A stretch of DNA of 64,000 bases from Fodinicurvata halophila (GTDB lineage Bacteria > Pseudomonadota > Alphaproteobacteria > Kiloniellales > DSM-21159): NCBI RefSeq assembly GCF_042651425.1, contig NZ_JBHSCW010000003.1, forward strand, positions 248,001-312,000, given 5' to 3'. Positions 43,753 through 53,361 of the stretch are shown in pieces. Position 1 is the stretch's first letter, and the number at the start of each line of letters is the position of its first letter. The notes beneath the pieces were generated by a model, which was not told the origin of the DNA, made no database searches, and saw only the letters and a program-made list of their open reading frames with translations. A program made the translations under genes and the position numbers.

Positions 43753-45519
43753 TCAATAGAGTGACTCCAAGGACTTGCCGTACTGCTCGAGAATGACGTG
43801 CCGCCTGATCTTCATGGTCGGCGTCAGCATGTCGTTGTCGACGGTAAAGGGGGTGGTCGTAATGGTGAACCGCCGGACCTTTTCCACCACCGACAGGCCC
43901 TGATTAACGCGGTTCACGGCCTCCCGGACAGCTTGTGCCATGGCCTCTTGTCCTGCTTCCTCCGGATCGTTCTGCCGACTTTTCAGCCACTCGGTGTCCG
44001 GTACGACCAGCGCCACCAGGTGAGGGCGCTTGTCGCCATAGACCATGGATTGCGCGATTTCCGGCTGCAGGTTGAGGAGAGTCTCGATCCGGCTGGGCGA
44101 GATATTATCGCCGCCGGAGAGCACGATGATATCCTTCTTCCGGTCGGTAATGCGGATATAACCGTCGTCATCGATCGCGCCGATGTCCCCGGTGTGAAGC
44201 CAGCCCTCCCGGATCGTCTCCTGCGTCTCGTCCGGGCGGTTCCAGTAGCCCTGCATGATCAATTCACCGCGCACGAGGATTTCTCCATCCTCGGCAGTAC
44301 GGACCTCAACCCCTTTGAGGGGCGGGCCCACGGTGTCCATCTTGATGCGGTGCGGCCGATTGACCGAAACGACAGGGGAGGCCTCCGTCTGTCCGTAGCC
44401 CTGCAGGATCGGCAGGCCCAGCGCATGGAAGAAAAGGCCCAGGTCGGTGTTCAGGGCGGCGCCGCCCGAGACCATCCCCTTGAGATGACCTCCGAACCGA
44501 TCCCGAATGCTCCTGCGCACCGTCCTTTCGGCCAGAAGATCGAGGGGACGATCCCAGAGGGGCAGTTTTTCCCCATTGTGGTATTTCTTGCGACCAAGCC
44601 TTTCGGCCTGTCGGAACAGGTATTTCCTGAGCCGTCCTTCCTTCTCCACCCTGCGATTGATGCGTTGATAGAGCATTTCATAGAGGCGGGGAACCGCGGT
44701 CATGATGGTTGGCTGGCATTCGGAGATATTTGTCAGCAAGGATTCCACCGCTTCGGCATAATAGATTTCCGCCCCGATGGTCATGGCGAAGATCTGGCCC
44801 ACCGTGTGTTCGTAGGAATGGGACAGCGGCAGGAAGGAAAGGAATCTTTCCCGGCCTAAGCCGAATTCTGACAGAAGGTCATAGGCGCCCACGCAATTGG
44901 CCAGGATATTCCCGTGGCTCAGCATGACGCCTTTCGGGGCACCGCCTGTTCCGGAGGTGTAGATGAAACAGGCGGTATCGTCACGCCGGAGCTGTTCGAG
45001 GGTCGTCTGGGGAAAGGACGAGGCCTGTTGGTGCTCCTGTAGCAACGTGTCCCATTGATGAAGTTCTTCCGGGGCATCGGCCTGGGGAACCTCGAATGGT
45101 TCCATGGCTATTACAAGACGACAGCCGTTGGTTCGCACGGCAGCTTTCACGAGAGGTTTTGCCAATGTCTCCGTCGAGACGATGGCAATCCCGGCTCCAC
45201 TGTCCTTCAGGATGTATTCGTGATCCTCGCTCGTATTGGTTATATAGGCGGGTACGGTGATTCCCCCGCACGCCATGACGGCAAAATCGGCAATGAACCA
45301 TTCCGGTCGGTTTTCGGAGACAAGCAGGACACGCTCGCCCTTTTTCAGGCCCAGATGGCTGAGCGCGCTGGCAAGGGCCATGACCTGGTGGCGCACTTTG
45401 TCCCACGACCAGGGCTGATATGCTCCGTTCGTCTTGGCCCAAAGAAAGGGGCGCTCACCCATCTCGTCGGCCTTGTCAAAAAAGGCGCTCGGCAGGCTTG
45501 CTACCTTGCTGTAATCCAT
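43753..45519 (-). CDS. Long-chain-fatty-acid/aryl acyl-CoA ligase (AMP-binding)
   Basis: Adenylate-forming ligase of 588 residues that activates carboxylates to acyl-CoA via acyl-AMP. The P-loop-like motif is FIYTSGTGGAPKGVMLSH; the A5 motif is GYGQTEASPVVS; the C-terminal hinge region is RITDRKKDIIVLSGGDN. The type matches FadD-like long-chain enzymes. It lies upstream of the indolepyruvate oxidoreductase gene on the same strand with a 256-bp gap; such pairs occur in aromatic amino-acid catabolism, but coupling is only inferred. Confidence 0.9.
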   Translation of the reverse strand: MDYSKVASLPSAFFDKADEMGERPFLWAKTNGAYQPWSWDKVRHQVMALASALSHLGLKKGERVLLVSENRPEWFIADFAVMACGGITVPAYITNTSEDHEYILKDSGAGIAIVSTETLAKPLVKAAVRTNGCRLVIAMEPFEVPQADAPEELHQWDTLLQEHQQASSFPQTTLEQLRRDDTACFIYTSGTGGAPKGVMLSHGNILANCVGAYDLLSEFGLGRERFLSFLPLSHSYEHTVGQIFAMTIGAEIYYAEAVESLLTNISECQPTIMTAVPRLYEMLYQRINRRVEKEGRLRKYLFRQAERLGRKKYHNGEKLPLWDRPLDLLAERTVRRSIRDRFGGHLKGMVSGGAALNTDLGLFFHALGLPILQGYGQTEASPVVSVNRPHRIKMDTVGPPLKGVEVRTAEDGEILVRGELIMQGYWNRPDETQETIREGWLHTGDIGAIDDDGYIRITDRKKDIIVLSGGDNISPSRIETLLNLQPEIAQSMVYGDKRPHLVALVVPDTEWLKSRQNDPEEAGQEAMAQAVREAVNRVNQGLSVVEKVRRFTITTTPFTVDNDMLTPTMKIRRHVILEQYGKSLESLY

Positions 45520-45678
45520 CTCCTACCCCGGCGTTATCCTTGATTTCTGTCGTCTCTTTTGCGGACAGGCATAGCACAGAGTCCGGAAATGATCTGTAGG
45601 GCTATTGGTGCAAGGGGCCCCGAAGGCTATATGGCGTAGCAAGGATCAGACAGTTTCAAGGCAGGAAAAACAAAGTTC

Positions 45679-47499
45679 ATGGACGACGCGCAGAATTCAT
45701 CCGTTGAAAACCAGGATCTGGGGCAGTTGCCGGTCTGGAACCTGGACGACCTCTATCCCGGCAAGGACAGCGCAGAACTGAAGCGAGATCTTGCTGATGC
45801 CAGCGAGAAGGCACGCAATTTCGAAGCCGATCATGCCGGGCGACTTGCCAACCTGAGCGGCGATCAGCTGGGCAGTGCGATCGAGACCTATGAAGAGGTC
45901 CAGGAAATGCTGGGCCGCATCATGAGCTATGCCCAACTGGTGTATGCCGCAGACATGGCGGACGGCGAGAACCGCCGTTTCTATCAATCGATGCAGGAGC
46001 AGGCGACGGATATCTCCAGTCATCTGCTCTTCTTCGAATTGGAGCTGAATCGTCTGGCGGAGTCCCAGCTTCAATCCATGCTCGAGTCCTCCGAACGGTT
46101 GGCCAGGTATGCGCCCTGGCTGCGGGATTTGCGCGCCTACCAGCCGTATCAGCTGAGCGACGATGTCGAGCGCACGCTGCACGAAAAGCATGTAACCGGG
46201 CGTGCCGCCTGGACACGGCTGTTCGACGAGACCTTTGCCGACCTGCGCTTCGACCTGGACGGCAAGGCCCTGACCAGCACGGAGATCCTCGACAAGCTGA
46301 GTTCTCCGGACCGGGCGCTTCGTGAACGGGCGGCGCGGGCCTTCGCGGCCGGACTGAAGGCGAACGAGCGCAGCTTCGCGCTGATCACCAACACATTGGC
46401 CAAGGACAAGCAGATCGAGGACCAGTGGCGCGGTTTCGCGCGCCCCGTCTCTTCGCGCAACCTGGCCAACTTCGTCGAGGACGAGGTGGTGGACGCCTTG
46501 GTTTCCGCGGTTACGGAGAGCTTCCCGCGCTTGTCCCATCGCTACTATGCCATGAAGGCGAAGTGGCTGGGCCTGGACAAGCTTGCTTTCTGGGACCGCA
46601 ACGCGCCGCTGCCGGAAAACGACGAGCGAATCATTCCCTGGGAGGAAGCCCAGGACACCGTCCTGAATGCCTATGCCGCCTTTTCGGACGATCTGGCCAA
46701 GGTGGGCGAGCGCTTCTTCGAACAGGACTGGATCGATGCGCCGGCCCGCCACGGCAAGGCCCCGGGGGCCTTTGCACACCCCACGGTACCGGCGGCCCAC
46801 CCCTACCTGTTACTGAACTACCAAGGGCATGTCCGGGATGTCATGACCCTGGCCCACGAACTCGGTCATGGCGTGCATCAGGTGTTGGCCGGGCCGCAGG
46901 GACCGCTCATGGCCGATACGCCGCTGACTCTGGCGGAAACGGCCAGTGTGTTCGGGGAGATGCTGACCTTCCGTTCGCTGCTGGCGTCCACTCAGGATCC
47001 GGCCAAGCGCAAGGCCATGCTGGCCTCCAAGGTGGAGGACATGTTGAACACCGTTGTGCGCCAGATCGCCTTCCACAACTTCGAAACCCGGGTCCACGAC
47101 CGGAGACGTGAAGGAGAGCTGTCACAGCAGGATCTGGCCGACATCTGGATGGAGACGCAGAGGGAGGCCCTGGGGCCCGCCTTCGACCTGGACGAGGACT
47201 ATCGGATCTACTGGTCCTACATCCCGCACTTCATTCATACGCCCTTCTATGTCTATGCCTATGCCTTCGGCGACTGCCTGGTGAATTCACTCTATGCCGT
47301 TTATCAGCAGGCCGATGAAGGTTTCGCGGATAAGTACCTGGACATGCTGCGTGCCGGGGGCACCAAGCGGCATCGGGAGCTCTTGGCGCCGTTCGGCCTG
47401 GATGCCTCCGACCCGACCTTCTGGCAGAAGGGCCTGTCTGTCATCGAAGGCATGATCGACGAACTGGAAAGCCTTGATGGCCAGTCTGCGGCGCAATGA
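45679..47499 (+). CDS. pepF: M3-family oligoendopeptidase F
   Basis: Cytoplasmic zinc metallopeptidase that degrades short peptides. The zinc motif HELGHGVHQ lies at about residue 393, followed by the third ligand in ETASVFGEM. The 606-residue length and the N-terminal PVWNLDDLYPGKDSAELKRD element fit the PepF branch. It is followed after 39 bp by an ABC1/UbiB kinase gene on the same strand. Confidence 0.93.
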   Translation: MDDAQNSSVENQDLGQLPVWNLDDLYPGKDSAELKRDLADASEKARNFEADHAGRLANLSGDQLGSAIETYEEVQEMLGRIMSYAQLVYAADMADGENRRFYQSMQEQATDISSHLLFFELELNRLAESQLQSMLESSERLARYAPWLRDLRAYQPYQLSDDVERTLHEKHVTGRAAWTRLFDETFADLRFDLDGKALTSTEILDKLSSPDRALRERAARAFAAGLKANERSFALITNTLAKDKQIEDQWRGFARPVSSRNLANFVEDEVVDALVSAVTESFPRLSHRYYAMKAKWLGLDKLAFWDRNAPLPENDERIIPWEEAQDTVLNAYAAFSDDLAKVGERFFEQDWIDAPARHGKAPGAFAHPTVPAAHPYLLLNYQGHVRDVMTLAHELGHGVHQVLAGPQGPLMADTPLTLAETASVFGEMLTFRSLLASTQDPAKRKAMLASKVEDMLNTVVRQIAFHNFETRVHDRRREGELSQQDLADIWMETQREALGPAFDLDEDYRIYWSYIPHFIHTPFYVYAYAFGDCLVNSLYAVYQQADEGFADKYLDMLRAGGTKRHRELLAPFGLDASDPTFWQKGLSVIEGMIDELESLDGQSAAQ

Positions 47500-47538
47500 C
47501 CTTCCTTACCGGAACCTCGTGACAAGAGGCAGGACTTC

Positions 47539-48921
47539 ATGACAGATGGCGAGAACGACAAGTCCTTCGAGGACGAGGATCCACGGTTTTCCCGCCGCTG
47601 GCGCCGCTATGCTCAGGTCGGCGGGGAGGTCGGCATGCTGGCCGCCCAGTTGGCGGGTGCACGCGTCTTCAAGCGTCCGCTGGATCGCCAGCAACATTCC
47701 GAGGGGCTGCGGACCGCTCTGGGCGGCCTGAAAGGGCCGCTGATGAAGGCCGCGCAGATCCTGGCCACCATCCCGGAGGCCCTGCCGCGCGAGTATGCCG
47801 AGGAGTTGCGGCAGCTGCAGTCGCATGCGCCGCCGATGGGCTGGCCCTTCGTGCGTCGACGCATGCGCACCGAACTGGGGTCGGGCTGGCAGAAGCGCTT
47901 CGACAGCTTCGAGAAGGAGGCCGCGGCGGCCGCCTCGCTGGGGCAGGTACACCGGGCCGAGAAGAACGGGCAAAAGCTTGCCTGCAAATTGCAGTACCCG
48001 GACATGGCCTCGGCCGTGGAGGCCGACGTTGAGCAGCTGAAATGGGCCTTCCGCGTCTATCGCCAGTACGACAAGGCGATCGACACCTCGGACATCTACC
48101 ACGAACTGACCGCCCGCCTGCGCGAGGAACTGGATTACGAGCGCGAGGCCAAGCACATGGAACTCTATCGTCGCATGCTGGCGGAGGAAAAGACCGTCCA
48201 TGTGCCGGAACCGATCCTCGACCTGACGACACGGCGCCTGCTGACCATGACCTGGCTGGAGGGGCATTCCCTCATCGATTTCATCGACAGGTATGCCGAT
48301 CAGGAGCTGCGCAACCAGGTTGCCCACAACATGTTCCGGGCCTGGTACACGCCCTTCTATTACTACGGGGTGATTCACGGCGATCCGCACTTGGGCAATT
48401 ACACCGTCCGTGACGACGGAAGCATCAACCTGCTGGATTTCGGCTGTATCCGTGTTTTCGACGCTTCCTTCGTGAAGGGCGTGATCGACCTCTATCATGC
48501 CCTGCACGACGACGACCGGGATCTGGCGATTGCGGCCTACCAGACCTGGGGCTTCAAGGACGTGGCGGAGCGGCCCGACCTGCTGGAGGCGCTGAACATC
48601 TGGGCGAAGTTCGTCTACAAGCCGCTGCTCGAGGACAGGAAGCAACCGATCCTGGACGACCCCGGCGGGGCCAAGGGTGCGGAGACCGTGGGGCAGGTAC
48701 ACAAGGAACTGCGCCGGCTCGGCGGCGTGAAGCCGCCGCGGGAATTCGTCCTGATGGATCGGGCGGCCATCGGCCTGGGCTCGGTCTTCATGCGCCTGAA
48801 GGCCGAGGTCAACTGGTACCAGTTGTTCCATGAGATCATTCAGGATTTTGATGCCGAAACCCTGGACAAGCGCCAGAAGACGTTGCTGAAGGAGGTGGGG
48901 CTGCCGGAGGAGATTCCCTAG
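47539..48921 (+). CDS. ABC1/UbiB-family atypical kinase
   Basis: A 460-residue member of the ABC1 (ADCK/UbiB/AarF) family, linked to ubiquinone biosynthesis and lipid handling. The Ala-rich nucleotide loop AAAAASLGQVHRA, the ion-pair Lys (CKLQYP), HGDPHLGNY and the DFG equivalent DFGCIRVF are all present. The family's KxGQ inhibitory motif reads KAAQ (MKAAQILATIPE). AGGA lies upstream of the ATG. It converges with the YbcH-like gene, leaving 7 bp. Confidence 0.88.
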   Translation: MTDGENDKSFEDEDPRFSRRWRRYAQVGGEVGMLAAQLAGARVFKRPLDRQQHSEGLRTALGGLKGPLMKAAQILATIPEALPREYAEELRQLQSHAPPMGWPFVRRRMRTELGSGWQKRFDSFEKEAAAAASLGQVHRAEKNGQKLACKLQYPDMASAVEADVEQLKWAFRVYRQYDKAIDTSDIYHELTARLREELDYEREAKHMELYRRMLAEEKTVHVPEPILDLTTRRLLTMTWLEGHSLIDFIDRYADQELRNQVAHNMFRAWYTPFYYYGVIHGDPHLGNYTVRDDGSINLLDFGCIRVFDASFVKGVIDLYHALHDDDRDLAIAAYQTWGFKDVAERPDLLEALNIWAKFVYKPLLEDRKQPILDDPGGAKGAETVGQVHKELRRLGGVKPPREFVLMDRAAIGLGSVFMRLKAEVNWYQLFHEIIQDFDAETLDKRQKTLLKEVGLPEEIP

Positions 48922-48928
48922 GAGCCAA

Positions 48929-49918
48929 TTACTCTGCGCAGCGTTTCCAGGCCTTTCTGTAATCCCTGTAAAGCTTGGCAGCCGCATGGCCCTCATTGGG
49001 ATTCAGATAGGGGTGGTAGGCAAAGGCAGCGGTTTCCAGTCCCCCCTGGGCAGGAAGACGCATGTTCTGTTTGAGCCGGTCCCACGAGGTGGCCCGGAAG
49101 CTCTCCTGCTCGTCGCTTTCCAGAAGTTCCGTGATGACTTTCAGGTTGCCCGCTGCGGCGAAGGGCATTTGTGTCATGCTTTCTAGGTAGAGAGTGACTT
49201 CCGTGGGCTCCAGCTTCCCGACGCCGAGCCCGTCTTGGAAATAGAGTTCGTCGATGCCGCTTTGTTCGAGGATTTCTTGCCAGAAGTTGGCCCAGTTGTC
49301 GGCTGGCAGGTCACCGTTCGCGAAAGCAGAAATGCTGACGGGATGCGGGGAGTGCCGGCTGATCTGTTGGCGCGCAGTCTTGAGATAGGCAATCAGCTGG
49401 GTGCGCTCGGCAGCCCCCCGCCAGTTGATGTCATCGATCTCGTCGGGAAGGTACCATCCTGCGAAGTTGGGATGATGGGCGTAATGCGCCAATCCTTCCA
49501 GCAGATGCGCTCGCTCCATCCGGCGTTGCTCGAAATAGACCGCCCGGTGAGCTGTGCTTTTCTCGATGCGCTCCCAGAACGCCGGGTCATACTTGAGGCC
49601 GAGGGTCAGCTGGATGTCATGGTTCCGGGCCGCCTTAAATATCCGGTCAAGCAGTTCTCCATAGGATGCTGTTTTCCCTGAATGAAAATCGGTATCGCCA
49701 TAGCGTGACCATTGAAGAATGAGGCTTTCCAGCCCCAGGGCGCGCCACTCTCCAAGGAGGCGGGTCCATTTGTCCTCGCTCCAGGCTTTCTGGGCGTTCG
49801 TAGGCTGAAGGAAACTTTCCTTGAAGAAAGCAGGACAGGCCTGATCACTATCGGCATTTGCCAGGCCCGTGAAAGCGAGCAGGACCAAGGTCAGAAATAC
49901 CTGTCCCGGCAGTCTCAT
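48929..49918 (-). CDS. Secreted DUF4434 protein, YbcH-like, of the nfr locus
   Basis: A 329-residue periplasmic protein with a signal peptide (FLTLVLLAFTGLANA). The mature domain resembles the DUF4434 TIM-barrel fold related to glycoside hydrolases (LESLILQWSRYGDTDF, LTLGLKYDPAFW, NFAGWYLPDEIDD, DELYFQDGLGVGKL). The acidic LPDEIDD and YFQDG strand ends are candidate catalytic residues. The start overlaps the nfrA stop by one base (TGATG). Position and fold suggest the counterpart of E. coli ybcH, probably trimming or releasing the glycan; this is inference. Confidence 0.75.
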   Translation of the reverse strand: MRLPGQVFLTLVLLAFTGLANADSDQACPAFFKESFLQPTNAQKAWSEDKWTRLLGEWRALGLESLILQWSRYGDTDFHSGKTASYGELLDRIFKAARNHDIQLTLGLKYDPAFWERIEKSTAHRAVYFEQRRMERAHLLEGLAHYAHHPNFAGWYLPDEIDDINWRGAAERTQLIAYLKTARQQISRHSPHPVSISAFANGDLPADNWANFWQEILEQSGIDELYFQDGLGVGKLEPTEVTLYLESMTQMPFAAAGNLKVITELLESDEQESFRATSWDRLKQNMRLPAQGGLETAAFAYHPYLNPNEGHAAAKLYRDYRKAWKRCAE

Positions 49919-52900
49919 CAGAACGAGACCTGGAAGTGCAGGGAGACACGCGTGGCAGGCTTGCCCCAGGTCGTGTGGATATCGCGTCCGATCCGCAACA
50001 GGGTTTCCGTCTGCCCCAGATAGCCGTTGTAGCGGTCGTGATTGAAACGCCAGCGTGCGGACAGGCCCAGGCCTCCCTCCACCCAGACATCGCCCGTCGT
50101 GTCGGGATACAGGATTACGGTTCTGCTGGTTTCGTTCTCCCTGACATCACGTCGCTTGTCCGAACTCTTAATGATCTGTCCGCCGCCCCTGACGTAACCG
50201 AAGGGCAGCAACATCAGTCTTCTGCCCGCTTGCCAGGAGAGGCCGGCACGGCCTTCCGAAAAGGCGGAGGTCAGGTCATTGTCCGAAAACAGACGGGCGG
50301 CTTCGTTATAGGAATGCCCGTAGAAGCGAAGCCCAGCACCGGGCAGCCGCCAATCATCGCCCAGGCTCTCGGAGAATCCGGCACGTAATAGCCAACCACT
50401 GACCGCCTGATCTCCTACAGGCAGGACACGCTCGCCGCTCAGCCAGTAATTGCGATCGGGAAAGGGGTAGGTTCGCATGCCGAGGGCGGCTTGTGAGGTG
50501 TCGAGATTACCGGTCGTAAGGCCTGCTTTGTTGCTCCAGTAAACTCGTGCGGTCAACTCGAGAAGGTGCGACCAGCCATGAAAAGCGGTTCCGCCCAGAG
50601 GGCGCCAGCCAGCCGAGAACTGTCCATACCCTAAGTCATGGCTTTGTCCGAACGGACTGATCATGCGTTGGCAGGCCGCGCCCTCAGGAAAACAAAGGAA
50701 GTTGCTGAAGGTCAGGGAAAAGGGGCGATCAAGCTGCCTGTGCTGTTGCTGGAGGACGGCTTTCGGCGGTTTGTCGGCAGGTTTGGACTCCGGCAGTCGT
50801 GCATAGTTCCCTTCGTCCATGGCTTGACGCAGTGCCTGTCCGGCTTTCTGCGTTTCGCCAAGTCTCAGGTAGGTGAAGCCCAGGTTTGCCCGCGCACCCG
50901 GAAAGTGCGGATCCTGCTCCAGGGCCCGTTCCAGCAGCTCTGCCGCGTCCGTATCCTTGCCGGTTCTGGACAGAAGATAGGCCTGTTCGACGCGGAAGAC
51001 TTCGCGTTCGGGGTACCTGGCTTGAGCTTCTTCCAGGAAATGCAAGGCATCACCGTCGTGTCCGGCTCTTTTCAGTTCGCTGGCAAGCGCCAGGTATCGA
51101 TCTGCAGTGGCTTCCTGCTGCAGTGCATAGTTGAGGTGAACGAGAGCGTAGTCCTGATTGCCAGCCTGCAAGGAATGCTCTGCGTGGAGGTCGTGATAGA
51201 GCGCTTTCTCCGCATCTCTCAGGGACGTGCGGTCGACTGTCTCGAGTTCGCTGAGGCTTTCCTGGTGGCGCGCGTCCCTTGCCAGTGAGTTGGCCAATCT
51301 AAGCCGCACGCTGGCGGAGTCCCTGAGCTCCAGTGCTGCCGTCCAGTGTTCGATGGCCTTTGCGTGATCATGGCTGCGGGCATGAATGTGGCCCAGGCTC
51401 TTCTCGACCAGAAGGCGGCTTCTCCGGGGCAGATCAGGACGATGGTGCAGCTCCTTGAAATAGGCAGCTGCGCGGGCTATCCGTCCTCTCTTGCGCAGGG
51501 ACAGTGCCAGGGCGAGTCCGGCTTGTGCCAGGCCTTTATCCTGATAGGCGCGATCAAAATGTTCTTCGGCTTCCGCCGTGCGCTGCAGGCTCTTGTATCT
51601 GTACCCCAGATCCAGGAGTTCCTCCGCTGACCTCACTCCCTTCAGCGCCTCCAGATAAGAAATGGCCATTTCCGGTTTCTGGTGTTGATCGGCCAGGTCC
51701 ACAGCTTCGCGGATAAGGGCTTCTTCCTCAGGGTGTTGCCGGACAAAGTTCGTATAGCACGAGAAGGCAGCGTCCAGGTTGTCCAGTTTGGCGTCGGTGC
51801 GACAGGCGAGTGCTTGCAAGACAGGCGGGATGTTCCGGGGACGGGTGCTATCCCGGAAAAGCATGTCCAGTGTTCTCCAGTCCTTCGTGCGTTGAGTCGC
51901 GCTGACCGCTCTGTGCCAGCTTTCCTTGTTCGGCACGAGTCTATGGGCCTTGAGATATATGACTGCGGCCTTGTCATGTCTGCTGGCACGGGCGAGAGCA
52001 GTCGCTTGATCCAGCAACCGGGCCTGCTGGATAGATCTTGTCGGAGCGTTGCCGGCCAGCAAGGCGAAGAGCTCTGCGGCGCGAAGCGGCTCATCGCTCT
52101 GTTGCAGGCCATGAGCAATGTCCAGCAGCTGTGTCTGGCCGTCGCGCGATTGGAGCAGGCTTTCGAGCCCGGGTTGTGAAATACGGCGGCTGTCTTCGTT
52201 GGACGCCAATCGTGTCAGGCACTTGGAGATATCGGAAGCTGTGTTCCAGCAGTCATGCCTTGCCTGGCGTTCGAGAAGGAGCTGCAGGGCTTGCGAAGAA
52301 CGTCGACTGGTGGCGAGTGCCCGCACGAACCGGCGGCTATTCTCTGGCGCTGGCAGGATCTGGTGGGCCAGGCCGAAATACGCTGGCGTGACGCGCCTGG
52401 CCCCCAGCTTTTCGGACAGGTGTCCGATCATTGTGGCTCTCTGGCTGCGTTCTCTTGGATCAGCGCTGCGAAAACGCTCCAAAGCGACAGCACCTTCGAG
52501 CGCAAGAAGGGCTTCCGCAATGCGCCGCTGTCTTTCGAGGATCACAGCGCTCATGAAAAGCGCCTGCCGCGCAAGGCGATCGGGAGTTTCAGGGAGTTGA
52601 CTGACCTTCATGAACAGCTCGTTGGCGCGCAGCTCCAGGCCAAGAGCCAGATGGCTGTAGGCGGCGATCATGTAGTGGTCATGCGTCAGGGGAGCATATT
52701 CAACCAACTTATTGTAGAGAGTGACAATATCTCTGTTCTGATTCTCTTGGCGCAGGAGGTGGAGGAGTTCCTCCAGGCTTTCGAGAAAGGCGCTTTCACT
52801 TTGCCAGGCAGCGAGAGCCTGTCGGTACAGGACTGTGGCCTCGTTGGGTCTCCCGATGTCTGCTGTTAGACGGGCTGCCACCCGTGCCGCAGCTCCGAAT

Positions 52901-53361
52901 TCAGGATGGCTTGCCGAAAGCATAAGGGATTTGCGCAGCGCTGCCTGTGTTTGCTTGCGTGCAATCAGGTTCTGGAGATGGTGATAGTTTACAAAGGGAT
53001 TGTCCGGTGCCTCGAGGACGACTGTCTGCAGAGAATGCACGGAATGCTCGGGTGCGCGGTCCGTGGCAAGTCTTGCGGCTCGGATGCCCTGGTAACGCTG
53101 GAGAGTTCTCTTCCAGAAGGATGGTTCCGCGTCCCCGGCGAGCTTCCGCAAGAGCGCCATGTCAGCTGATTCTGTCGCCGGGTGGCGAAGGCGAATTCGT
53201 TCGAGATGCGTACCGGTCCATTTGAGATAAGCGCTCTCATGATCTTCCGGAAGCGCCTTTCCGGACTGAGTGAAGAACAGGCTGTAGAGAATGGCGATGC
53301 TCAGCACGATCAGGACTATCCTGCCCATCATGCTCAGGCAACTTCCGAGGATGTTCTTCAT
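49918..53361 (-). CDS. nfrA: NfrA-like outer-membrane TPR and beta-barrel protein
   Basis: Large secreted protein of 1147 residues. Residues 13-31 are a hydrophobic export signal. About 800 residues of TPR-like helical repeats follow (for example AAELLERALEQDPHFPGA, then RANLGFTYLRLGETQKAGQA). The last ~250 residues form a beta-barrel-like region (DLGYGQFSAGWRPLGG, YWLSGERVLPVGDQAVSGWL) ending in a C-terminal Phe, resembling the NfrA C-terminal domain. NfrA is the outer-membrane exporter of the phage N4 receptor glycan in E. coli. Overlaps of 4 bp with nfrB and 1 bp with the next gene point to one transcript. Confidence 0.82.
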   Translation of the reverse strand: MKNILGSCLSMMGRIVLIVLSIAILYSLFFTQSGKALPEDHESAYLKWTGTHLERIRLRHPATESADMALLRKLAGDAEPSFWKRTLQRYQGIRAARLATDRAPEHSVHSLQTVVLEAPDNPFVNYHHLQNLIARKQTQAALRKSLMLSASHPEFGAAARVAARLTADIGRPNEATVLYRQALAAWQSESAFLESLEELLHLLRQENQNRDIVTLYNKLVEYAPLTHDHYMIAAYSHLALGLELRANELFMKVSQLPETPDRLARQALFMSAVILERQRRIAEALLALEGAVALERFRSADPRERSQRATMIGHLSEKLGARRVTPAYFGLAHQILPAPENSRRFVRALATSRRSSQALQLLLERQARHDCWNTASDISKCLTRLASNEDSRRISQPGLESLLQSRDGQTQLLDIAHGLQQSDEPLRAAELFALLAGNAPTRSIQQARLLDQATALARASRHDKAAVIYLKAHRLVPNKESWHRAVSATQRTKDWRTLDMLFRDSTRPRNIPPVLQALACRTDAKLDNLDAAFSCYTNFVRQHPEEEALIREAVDLADQHQKPEMAISYLEALKGVRSAEELLDLGYRYKSLQRTAEAEEHFDRAYQDKGLAQAGLALALSLRKRGRIARAAAYFKELHHRPDLPRRSRLLVEKSLGHIHARSHDHAKAIEHWTAALELRDSASVRLRLANSLARDARHQESLSELETVDRTSLRDAEKALYHDLHAEHSLQAGNQDYALVHLNYALQQEATADRYLALASELKRAGHDGDALHFLEEAQARYPEREVFRVEQAYLLSRTGKDTDAAELLERALEQDPHFPGARANLGFTYLRLGETQKAGQALRQAMDEGNYARLPESKPADKPPKAVLQQQHRQLDRPFSLTFSNFLCFPEGAACQRMISPFGQSHDLGYGQFSAGWRPLGGTAFHGWSHLLELTARVYWSNKAGLTTGNLDTSQAALGMRTYPFPDRNYWLSGERVLPVGDQAVSGWLLRAGFSESLGDDWRLPGAGLRFYGHSYNEAARLFSDNDLTSAFSEGRAGLSWQAGRRLMLLPFGYVRGGGQIIKSSDKRRDVRENETSRTVILYPDTTGDVWVEGGLGLSARWRFNHDRYNGYLGQTETLLRIGRDIHTTWGKPATRVSLHFQVSF

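Noticed and set aside
43523..43759. Possible 78-aa gene in the gap upstream of the indolepyruvate gene
   Set aside because: No ribosome-binding site, no domain, and it runs over the end of the acyl-CoA ligase gene.
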